From an uncultured Brachyspira sp. (lineage in GTDB: Bacteria > Spirochaetota > Brachyspiria > Brachyspirales > Brachyspiraceae), in the NCBI RefSeq assembly GCF_949287625.1, contig NZ_CASEGO010000072.1:1-15237 (forward strand): a DNA stretch of 15,237 nucleotides. The letters are read 5' to 3'. The translations under genes were made by a program, and so were the position numbers. Each line of letters opens with the position of its first letter. The stretch's first letter is position 1. Below, in pieces: positions 1 through 8,600 of the stretch. Under the pieces are notes generated by a model that made no database searches, was not told the DNA's origin, and worked only from the letters and a program-made list of their open reading frames with translations.

Positions 1-47
1 ATTGTTATATTAATAGTTTACATTTTGCAATATTATAATATAATTAT

Positions 48-61
48 TATTATTAATAATA
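48..61. promoter_or_regulatory. Possible operator: 14-bp palindrome upstream of the TetR gene
   Basis: TATTATTAATAATA is a perfect palindrome centred between bases 54 and 55. It lies 54 bases before the TetR-family start codon and just downstream of a TATAAT hexamer (34-39) that could be a -10 box, although no good -35 box lies at the right distance. TetR repressors usually bind palindromes in their own promoters, so an autoregulatory operator is possible. The palindrome is pure A/T in an A/T-rich stretch and could easily be chance. No other function is seen in bases 1-115. Confidence 0.2.
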
Positions 62-115
62 TTGTTAATTAAATTAGTGATATTATTTTTTTTGTTTAGA
101 TTAGGAAGCTAATGT

Positions 116-703
116 ATGAAAAATAGTTCAAATAAAAATAATGCCAGAGTAAAAAAAACAAAAAAAATACTTGAAGATTCACTAGGTCTTTTATTAGAAG
201 AAAAACCTTTTGAAGATATTAGAGTAATTGATATTTGTGCAAAAGCTAATATGCACAGAAGTACTTTTTACACTTATTATAATGATAAATATGAACTATT
301 AAAATCAAAATTAGATGAATATGAAGCCAAGTTTTTGGAAGACCTAAATAGATACAAAATAGAAAATAAATTAAAAGATGAACATGTTGATATAATGGAG
401 AAAATACTTCAATATTTTTATCTAAATAGAAAGTATTTAAAAATAATATTTCAAAATAATAAAGACGGAAGCATTACTAAAATATTGAGAGAATATTTAG
501 CCTCTTATGTAATTGAGGGTATAAAGGATTTCAAAACAATAAGACCAGATAAGGAAAATGTTGTAAGAATAATGGGCAGTTTTTATTCAGGAGCTTTTAT
601 ATCAGTTCTTACCGATTGGATTTTAAATGACTGTTTTATATCAGTAGAGGATTTGGCTGTATATATTTCTGATATTATTATGCAGAGAGTGTTCTCTGAA
701 TAA
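116..703 (+). CDS. TetR/AcrR-family transcriptional regulator
   Basis: This is a probable ligand-responsive DNA-binding repressor that acts as a dimer in the cytoplasm. The N-terminal region (residues about 12-62) has the TetR helix-turn-helix pattern: a first helix (KKTKKILEDSLGLLLEE), then VIDICAKANM and the recognition segment HRSTFYTYYNDKYELL (residues 48-63), which is the most conserved part of the family. The rest is helical; the late stretch FYSGAFISVLTDWI resembles the C-terminal domain seen in many Firmicutes-type TetR proteins (the TetR_C_8 style). At 195 residues it has normal family length. The start at 116 follows AGGAAG (103-108) at 7 bases. Its target is unknown: no efflux pump or enzyme gene sits next to it on the right, the gene after it is separated by 209 bases, and the left neighbour is outside the window. 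The family call is firm; the ligand and regulon are not inferable. Confidence 0.9.
   Translation: MKNSSNKNNARVKKTKKILEDSLGLLLEEKPFEDIRVIDICAKANMHRSTFYTYYNDKYELLKSKLDEYEAKFLEDLNRYKIENKLKDEHVDIMEKILQYFYLNRKYLKIIFQNNKDGSITKILREYLASYVIEGIKDFKTIRPDKENVVRIMGSFYSGAFISVLTDWILNDCFISVEDLAVYISDIIMQRVFSE
683..698 (+). other. Small perfect hairpin over the last codons of the TetR gene
   Basis: CAGAGA (683-688) and TCTCTG (693-698) form a 6-bp stem with a GTGT loop, ending two bases before the stop codon. No T-run follows, so it is not a standard intrinsic terminator. It may be a weak 3'-end structure or chance, because the bases also encode the C-terminal residues of the protein. Confidence 0.25.
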
Positions 704-912
704 GACAGCAATTTAGTATATAATCTATAATATTTAAATAAATTCTCATTTGTAAAATAAAAATCTTATTTACTGTCTAATATAAATAATTATTCAAAAT
801 ATATTATGAAAAGGTATACGTTTGTCGATAATATAAAAAATAAAATAAATTTTTTACTTTTATATAATTAATTTGATTTATTTATATATAAAGAACAGGA
901 GATATTTATATT

Positions 913-1443
913 ATGAAGAAAATAATTATCTTGATATCATTGTTTACGCTTTGTTTTAATTTGTTAAATGCACAAAATATAACTAAAGAGAGTGATTATT
1001 CAAAGAATTGGGCTAATTTTATATTTAGAAAAACAATAGATATGAAAGGTGCTTTATATGAAGGAAGACCTGGAGGTGATTTAGAGCTGGTATCTGGAAA
1101 ATCGCCTATGTTTTTGATAAAAATGTATAAGTTTATGGGAGCAAGATCTGATACACATGCGTACTATACTCATCAGGTTCCTATATCTATGTTTTATGAT
1201 AATGCTCCAGCTTTAGGCGTTAATCTTGTAGAAGGTTATTCTATAGAGGGCGGCAAAATAATGAGATATTCAAAATATATAAGAAGTTATCAGGGAAAAT
1301 TGGATTCTTGGAAAAAGTCTAATTCTACTTACACCAATGAAAGATGGGTTGCCAATTCTGATGCAGATTGGGGATCATATCCAGTACCTCAGCCTGAAGA
1401 TGTTAACTGGGCAGATGGAGAATATGCTGGAGAATTGTATTAA
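913..1443 (+). CDS. Secreted protein of unknown function, paralogue of the next gene
   Basis: The function is not recognised. Residues 1-20 form a Sec signal peptide (MKK, a hydrophobic core, then LNA before Q21), so the mature protein of about 156 residues is probably periplasmic or surface-exposed; there is no lipobox cysteine. The mature part is rich in Trp and Tyr. Its C-terminal half carries blocks that recur in the following protein: EGY (107-109), SYQGKLDSW (125-133), WVA (145-147), a Trp before a YPVP turn, and DVNW (163-166). Similarity runs through the whole mature length, so the two genes look like an old tandem duplication. AGGAG (897-901) lies 11 bases before the ATG, a slightly long spacing. 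A TATAAT at 863-868 could be the -10 box, but no clear -35 accompanies it. The pair is probably co-transcribed, with 19 bases between the genes. Confidence 0.8.
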   Translation: MKKIIILISLFTLCFNLLNAQNITKESDYSKNWANFIFRKTIDMKGALYEGRPGGDLELVSGKSPMFLIKMYKFMGARSDTHAYYTHQVPISMFYDNAPALGVNLVEGYSIEGGKIMRYSKYIRSYQGKLDSWKKSNSTYTNERWVANSDADWGSYPVPQPEDVNWADGEYAGELY

Positions 1444-1462
1444 ATAAATATTATAATTCAGT

Positions 1463-1975
1463 ATGTTTTTTATTATATTAGTTATATTATTAGTTCTTAT
1501 AGTTTTATTTTTTATTAATCATAAAAGCGTAATATCTTATGATAATGCTTGGGTTAGATTAGTTCAGAATAAAACAGTTAAAGATGCTGATAAGAGCTAT
1601 TTATTTAAAGAAGATGCTGGATTAATTATAGGTGGCAAAAAAAAATTAAATTTTGTAAAAGCAAAATATGATAATATGGCCGTTTACAGTAATACTGATT
1701 ATTTAAATAAATTTATGTTGGTTTTTTCTGGCTATCCTTCTGTAAAAGTAACTTTTATGGAAGGATATATTGTTGAAAATAATAAATTATATTATACATA
1801 TGCTTATAAATCATCGTATTATACTAAACTTAATAACTGGATGAAAATTAACGGAGTTTTTCAGTCTAAAGAAGTATGGGTGGCTAAGAAAAATATAAAG
1901 TGGGCAGCATTTCCTTATCCTACTGCCTCTGATATTAATTGGGAAAAAAAGGCTATGATAGGAAGTTTATCTTAA
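1463..1975 (+). CDS. Membrane-anchored protein of unknown function, paralogue of the preceding gene
   Basis: The function is not recognised. Residues 1-18 are a single strongly hydrophobic helix with no cleavage site, so the protein is likely held in the membrane by an uncleaved N-terminal anchor with the rest outside the cytoplasm. The remainder aligns with the preceding secreted protein, about one residue in three identical by eye over the last 75 residues: EGY (100-102), SYYTKLNNW (118-126), WVA (139-141), FPYP and DINW (157-160), ending in a G-x-L motif in both. One copy is therefore free and the other anchored. The start is fixed by in-frame stop codons at 1445-1447 and 1454-1456, only a few bases upstream of the ATG. 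No Shine-Dalgarno sequence is visible before this ATG, so translation may depend on ribosomes finishing the upstream gene, whose stop lies 19 bases away. Confidence 0.75.
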   Translation: MFFIILVILLVLIVLFFINHKSVISYDNAWVRLVQNKTVKDADKSYLFKEDAGLIIGGKKKLNFVKAKYDNMAVYSNTDYLNKFMLVFSGYPSVKVTFMEGYIVENNKLYYTYAYKSSYYTKLNNWMKINGVFQSKEVWVAKKNIKWAAFPYPTASDINWEKKAMIGSLS

Positions 1976-2126
1976 AATATATTAATTTCCTTAAATACCA
2001 TAAGTCTGAAACAAAAATTATTAGCGTATTAAAAGTATAATTATTATGTATTCCTATAAATGTATGAGAAGTTAGCATATAATTTTTTTAATTTTAAAAA
2101 TCCATATTACAATATTGCTTTATATC

Positions 2127-2155
2127 TTGTTATTATAATTTATATTGAATAAAAT
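2127..2155 (+). promoter_or_regulatory. Probable promoter of the STAS-domain gene
   Basis: TTGTTA (2127-2132) and TAAAAT (2150-2155) are separated by exactly 17 bases, a good sigma-70-type match. Transcription would start near 2162 and leave a leader of about 40 bases containing the AAGGAG ribosome site at 2190-2195. It lies in the 225-base gap after the paralogue pair, where no coding region is seen. AT-richness makes chance matches common, so this is moderate support. Confidence 0.45.
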
Positions 2156-2200
2156 TTTTTATTTGTTATATTTAAAATAAATTTACAAAAAGGAGAAATT

Positions 2201-2533
2201 ATGAGTTTAAATATAGATGATAAAGGCAAAGTAAAAGTTGTTAGTTTGGTTGGAAAATTAGATGTTAATTTATCTGTATCTATAGAAGCAGAGTTAGAGC
2301 AGTTAGTTGAATCTGGAAGTCATTTTCTAATCTTGGAACTATCAGGAATTGAATATTTAAGTTCAAGCGGTATCAGAGTATTCATTTCTATAATGAGAAA
2401 AATTAAAGATAAAAATGGAAGATTAGTATTAGCTTGTGTGCCTGATATTATTAAAAAAATATTAAAAACAGTTGAATTGGAAGATTTGTTTGAAGTTTAT
2501 GAGTCAGTAGATGATGCAGTAGCTTCATTCTAA
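2201..2533 (+). CDS. STAS-domain anti-anti-sigma factor-like protein (SpoIIAA/RsbV family)
   Basis: This is a single-domain STAS protein of 110 residues, the usual size for anti-sigma-factor antagonists. Family members are phosphorylated by a partner Ser/Thr kinase (the anti-sigma factor) and bind it when dephosphorylated, which frees a sigma factor or another target. The signature region is ILELSGIEYLSSSGIRVF (residues 44-61). Aligned with SpoIIAA, the Asp-Ser-Ser-Gly core becomes S54-S55-S56-G57, so S55 is the likely phosphosite, and the preceding Asp is replaced by Ser. GKLDVNLS (18-25) matches the early conserved turn. AAGGAG (2190-2195), 5 bases before the ATG, is a strong ribosome site. 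No HATPase kinase, PP2C phosphatase or sigma factor is in the window, so its partners must be encoded elsewhere. A role in sigma control, as opposed to another STAS-based switch, is inference. Confidence 0.88.
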   Translation: MSLNIDDKGKVKVVSLVGKLDVNLSVSIEAELEQLVESGSHFLILELSGIEYLSSSGIRVFISIMRKIKDKNGRLVLACVPDIIKKILKTVELEDLFEVYESVDDAVASF

Positions 2534-2540
2534 TTTTTTT
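2510..2540 (+). terminator. Possible intrinsic terminator overlapping the end of the STAS gene
   Basis: GATGATGC (2510-2517) and GCTTCATT (2522-2529) can pair as an 8-position stem with one T-T mismatch and one G-U pair around the loop AGTA. Seven T residues follow at 2534-2540. The stem is imperfect and lies partly inside the coding sequence, and the T-run begins four bases after it, so strength is uncertain. Its position directly before the next promoter fits a transcription-unit boundary. Confidence 0.35.
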
Positions 2541-2543
2541 ACA

Positions 2544-2572
2544 TTGATTTTTATTTGTATTTTTTGTATAAT
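2544..2572 (+). promoter_or_regulatory. Probable promoter of the giant lipoprotein gene
   Basis: TTGATT (2544-2549) and a consensus TATAAT (2567-2572) are 17 bases apart, which predicts a start near 2579 and a leader of about 56 bases. A second overlapping candidate, TTGTAT (2575-2580) with TATACT (2599-2604) at 18 bases, may also act. No strong Shine-Dalgarno sequence precedes the ATG at 2635, where only AGAGTAG-like purines are seen. Confidence 0.5.
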
Positions 2573-2591
2573 GCTTGTATAAGTTGTATAA
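2564..2591 (+). repeat. Three direct copies of TTGTATAA in the promoter region
   Basis: TTGTATAA occurs at 2564-2571, 2575-2582 and 2584-2591, so successive copies start 11 and 9 bases apart, about one helical turn. The first copy contains the -10 box of the best promoter candidate. They could be regulator half-sites or several alternative promoter elements; a chance or slippage origin in A/T-rich DNA is also possible. Confidence 0.5.
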
Positions 2592-2634
2592 TTAATTTTA
2601 TACTGCTATTAAATATATAGAGTAGAAACATTTT

Positions 2635-5600
2635 ATGAAGTTAAAGTATTATATAAAATTAAAATTACTAATATTATTTTCTTTTATACTATTTGCCTGT
2701 GCATCCAGTCAGAAGAATTCTGATTCTGTATTCAGCAGCAGACCTTTTTTAAGAGAATACAAAAGATATTCTCTTACTTCAGGGGAAGTAAATCCAGCTT
2801 TAGATGCTGTAATAGACAGAGAGGGTACTTGGGTATATTATGCAAGGGAAAATGCAGGAAATACAGATATTTTTGCTATAGATTCATATACCTTAGAAAC
2901 ATTTAGATTAACTAGAAGTCCAGGTATAGATACTTCTGTTTCTGTTGATGATAAATCAAAATATGTAGTATTTTCTTCTACAAGAGACGATGCTTTTGGT
3001 GATATATATGCTTATAAACTAGTTAATCTTGTTGGTATAAGAACTTCAAAAAATAATTTAGAAAATTTAGAACAAAATATTATAAGACTTACAGATTATA
3101 AAGGCTATGATGTTGATCCTGTGATATCTCATAGAGGAAATATGATAGCTTTTGTATCTGACAGAGACGCTGGTATTAAAAAACTCTTTACTATGAAAAA
3201 TAATGGTAAAGATGTAAGAAAATTATCAGATATAGAAGCCAGTTCTCCTGCTTTTTCTTTTGATGATACTAAAATAGCATTTATAACTTCAAAAATAGGT
3301 GAACCTTATTCTCAATTAGCTATATATAATTTTACTCCAAGTACTAATGATCAAACTAATTTAACAATTCTTACTTCTACAAAAACATTTAAATTTAACC
3401 CTACATTTTATAATGATGATACTATAATTTTCTTTGAAATAGAAAAAGATTCTGACAGAGACGGAAATTTAACATATTATGATAAAAGACGTTTGATGTC
3501 ATATTCTCTTACAACACATCAGTCATATGTATTATCTGAAGATACTCAATTAACAACTTTTAATGTTGCTTATCCTTCTGCTTTGGTAGGTACTTATGTT
3601 GTAAGCGAAGACGGAACAAGTATAGTAACAATGGGATCTACAAAAGAGTATTTTATAAAAGATGATAATTCTCAGACTATGTATGAGAGCTTTGTTGAGC
3701 TTCCTTATGATAGAAAAGTTGATGCTATAGATAGATTTTCTGAATATTTTCCTTTCGAAGATGATGCGGGAAATGTTGCCAAAGCATATTTTAATATAAT
3801 GATATCATCATATACAAATAATAATATAAATGAATACAATAAAGCCAAAAATACGCTTACACAGGAATATTCTAATACATTTGTAGGATTTTTAACTTCA
3901 AGGATATATACAAATTTTTATACCAATGAAAATATATTCAATTTAGATTTTTATACTAATGATTTTTTTGCAACAAATAAGAATTTTAAAAATTTAGATA
4001 TTACTAATTTGCTTGGCTGGGCTGGCTATATATCAGCTAATGAGAAATATAAAAATAACAATTCTGATAAAGATACATGGCTTATATTAGATAACTTAAT
4101 AAATTTGAATATAAGTAAAGATTTATATATGTTAGCAGCAAAATTATATGCACATTCTGTTGAAGATAACGGTTATAAATATCCTGAAGATGAAGATATG
4201 TATAATGTTCCTTATAAAAGAAAAGATTTATTATTTTCAGACAGATTAGATATTGCTAAAAGTTTTATAAGAGATACAAAGATATCTTATAATATTATAA
4301 TAGATAATGCCCACCCTTATGCCCCTTTATCAGCTGCTGCTAGGCTTATATATTTAGACGGACTTATACTCTCAAGAAATTATGAAGAAGCTACCAATTT
4401 ATTTGTACCTTATACAGAGTCTAAAAATGATATAATGCTTGCTTTGGGATATTATGGAAATGCAAAGGTGCTTTTAGCTCAAAACGATGATGGAGCTTAT
4501 GCCTTATTAAAAAATGCTTTAACTTCCGGCGGTAAAAACTTTGAATCAACCTATGAGGCAGAAGATTGTAAAAGTAAATTAGCAAGTTATTATAAATCAT
4601 TAGCAGATGATGCTTATAATCAGGGCAGATATGCTGCAGCTTATGACAATTACAATGAAGTATTAAAATATTCGCCTAATGATACAACTGCATCAGCCAG
4701 AGTAATAGAGAGCGGACTTAGAGCTTACAGTACTATAGATTCTCTTGAAAGAACTATTTATGAAAGAGAGAGAACTATTTTAAGTACAAGATATTCTGAC
4801 CATGAGGCACATGCTGAGCTTGCCAATGCATATTATTATTTGGCAAATAGATATTATGGTATGGCTTTATCAAAACAGTACAGCAAAGAACGTTATGTTG
4901 TAAGTGATAAAAAACGTGAAGACGGATTTTATTTGTATTTAAATAAATCTTTTGAGGCAATAGTTGATAAAGCAGTTTCATATATTGACTTTGCAATATT
5001 TTTATATCCAGATGAAGAGGATTATTATATAAAAAAAGCTGAGATGTTAACATTTGCTCAGGCTTTGAAAATGCAGGTTCTTCAGGATACTAAAACTTAT
5101 AAAAGTGTAATAGAGTTAGTACCTGCTTATAAAGATAATACGATTACAAATGATGTATATATGGGTTATAATTTGCTTGCATTTCAAACTGCTGATTTAG
5201 ATTCTGAAATCATAGATGCCTTAATAATGGCTAAAAGCAAGGTAAAAACTAAACCTAATATTGTTTCTATAATGCTTGCCAATTCATATTTGATAAACGG
5301 AAGATATTCTGATGCTGTTAATGAATATAAAGAGGCCGAAAGTCTGCTTAATCAGGTAGGAACTGATAAGAGCAGGGCTTGGTATCATTTCTTTTATGGT
5401 TATTCTCTTTGGATGAATAATGATATAAAAGGTGCATACAGAGAATATGATACTGCACGCAAATTATTTGAAAAACTCGGTGATAAAGAGAGTATATACA
5501 AAATAGTAGGGTACACTTCTGTAGCTGCTATTGAACAGGAAGATTATGAAAAAGCTATAGAATCATTGCTTGAAAGAGATAAACTTACAGAAAATGATGT

Positions 5601-8600
5601 TAATAAAAATGAACTTAATCAGCTTTTACTTGCTGCATGTTATTTAAAATTAGAAGATTATAATAATGCTTTATCATACTGTGATAGTGTAAAAGCACAG
5701 ATTGATAGTTTGGATTCTTCAGTTTACACTCCAAATTATGTAAGTATAACATTATACGGAGCTAATATTAATATAGTAAATTTAGGTCTTGCATCTTTCG
5801 GAGGATATATACCTGGAGAGCCATTGAATGTTGATAAACAGCAGATGCTTTACTCTATATATCAGGAACTTTATGAAAAGATGGGTAGGTATTCTGAGGC
5901 TAGAGAGGCTTTATCATCTTATAGAAATTATGTTATAAAGGATAAGCCTAAAGAATCTATACAGCCTCTTATGCTTGCAGCATATTTCAATAATGAAGGA
6001 TATCTTTATTACAGACAAGGGGATCAGTCAAACTCTATAATGTCATTTAAAAGTTCTATAAAGGAATATCAAAAGACATTAGACCCTAAAACTCTTGAAA
6101 ATAATCCTAGTCTTCAGTATCAGAATGCTGAAAATGATGCTAAAAACTATTTAAGTTTATCCTCTTTATATTTAAGATATTTATCAGAAAATGATTTAAC
6201 TTCTATCAAAAAAGAATTTTTTATAGAATTATTTAATACTACAAAAACTCTTAAAGTATTATCTACTAATAATGCAGTTAGCACCAAAGACAGATTATTA
6301 TTATATTCTCATATAGCTGCATTCCAATATATAATGGCATTCAAACTTACAGCAGATAACAGCATAGAATATAAAAGAACAAACAATGATGACCCTACAG
6401 ATATGACGGATTATGATATAAATGTTCAAAGACTTACAATGCTTAAAGATGCCATTGACAGATATAAATATATTCTTTCTTCTAATTCTAATTTCCCAGT
6501 AGATTTAAAAACTGAAATAATTGTAAGATATAATTTGGCTAAGGCTTATGAACTTGCAGGCTATATTGAAGAGGCGGCAAGGGAGTATATGTCAGCATTT
6601 TCAAAGGCTCAGGCTTCAGCTTTTGCTGTTGAGGAGATTGCTATACTTACTACTTTAATTGATTTCAGCAGTAAATATAGAAACAGATATCCAGACAGTC
6701 TTGATTATCCTGTACAGTATGTATTTAGAATACTTCAGAGAATAAGCGAAAGCGTATTTATGATAACATTTGTAGAAGATAATAACTTTATATTAAGACA
6801 GGCAAAACGTAAAGTTATAGAGTTCTTAGAAGATAAATATCCAGATGCCAGTCTTAATATACTTGCTATGTTTGATGCTATTGATATGCGAAGGAAATTT
6901 TTGGATAGAAGATTATATACATTAGGTGAAAATAATTATTATCTTAGAGAATATTATAAACTTTATGAGAATGCTCTTTATGCTTATCAAAGATATTTAG
7001 ACGCTGTTGCTACTCCTTATGACAGTAAAACAGAAGCTGCTGCACTTAAAGAAATTGCTAATTATGAAAAAGAAGCTATAAAAAGATTTTCTAATACCCC
7101 AATAGAGCCTATTGTTATATGCGATGTTAAGCCTGCAGATATAGATAAATCTATGCGTAAAGATGAAACTTTAATATGGGATACATTCTTCGGATATAGA
7201 TTTGTAAGAGAAAATGGAAAAACTTCATTCTATCTTCAAAGTAATGCTATGCCTAAAACTAAAAACTATGTTACTCATATAGGTTTTAGACCAATTGTTA
7301 TAAGCAATAAGAATATATTTGTAAGGGAATTGTATGATTCTACAGAATATATGCTTCCTGCAAAAACTGCTTATATAGATACTAAATTAATCTCATTCTA
7401 CAGAACTACTAGAAGTGCTGAAAGAGAAATAAACAGCAGTATGAGCATGATGAGTAATACCAACTCTACTAATAGTGCCTACAGTTATAATATTAAAGAA
7501 ATGAACAATTATGAATATAGAAGAAATACTCTTGCTATGAATGTTGCTTATAATAATACTGAAACTAATTTATCAGAAACAAATTATAATACTACAAATA
7601 ATACATCTTCTACAAACAGACGAAGAAGAGGAAACTTTAGATTTATAGAATTAAAAGATATTGTTACTAATTCTTATGTTCCTTTGATTGTAGATATAAC
7701 AGGTGCTAATGCATCAGATATATCTAATGTTATGAGTAAAAATCTATACATAGTTTACAGCGATAAAGAAACTTTTGATAAAAACAGAAGAGTATTGAGA
7801 AATATTAATAATATAGCATTAGTAGTAGGCAACAGCGGAAGAGATTCAAGGATAATGTTCTATACTAATTACTTCAGAAAATTATCAACTAATTCTTTAG
7901 AAACTGCTATGAAAGGCTATGATAATAATTTATTTACTGTATACGGAAAACCTGATTATAGTATGACTTCATTATCAAATGCTGCATATAATTTTAAAAC
8001 AAGACTTTATACTTCATATGCCAATACTGAAAATCCTAGTGTTTCTATGATGTCTAATGTTATTGCCTATTCTCAAAGCGATGATGAGAAAATGTTTAAT
8101 TATGCGACTATTGTTGAAGACAGATATGCGGCAAAAGACACTAATACGGCTTATTTATTTTCAGAAGAAGGATATAAATTCTTTGCCTCTTCATACAGCA
8201 ATATAAGTGATTCTAATGCCTATAAATTTATTAAGTCAATGCTTCCAGTGTATAGAAGAATGGGTGAAGACGGAGCTGTAAAAGGTGCAAACAGAGCATT
8301 GCATTTTGTGTATCTCTATACAAACAATAATTACGATTTGGTAGATGAATACTTCACTCCTAGAACATTATCAAGATTCTTAAAAGCCAAAGACAATCCT
8401 AGTGAGTCTGTAAAATATTTAAATTATATAGCAAACAGAGTTAATGGAGGTAATAAAGAAAAGATTTTGGAAGTTGCTGTACTTTATGATTTGATATATG
8501 CTAAAACTCCTATTGATACAGTAACTAATTTCCTTAATAGAATGCAAAACACAAATGAAGTATTAACAGTTGCTAATACAATACTTGATACTTCTGTAAC

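Noticed and set aside
704..778. Distant inverted repeat AGACAG / CTGTCT after the TetR gene
   Set aside because: The arms are only six bases of clean pairing (some imperfect extension) with about 64 bases between them, and no T-run follows, so neither a terminator nor an operator can be supported.
806..871. Small plus-strand frame of 21 codons between the TetR gene and the paralogue pair
   Set aside because: It has no ribosome site and a composition that fits chance in A/T-rich DNA.
2635..3630. Propeller region as the TolB component of a Tol-Pal system
   Set aside because: TolB is a free periplasmic protein of about 430 residues next to tolA/pal; here the propeller is lipid-anchored and fused to a huge helical protein, with no Tol genes in the window.
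4775..5053. Open frame of 92 codons on the minus strand
   Set aside because: It lies wholly inside the TPR part of the giant lipoprotein gene and its product looks like an antisense shadow, with no ribosome site or domain.
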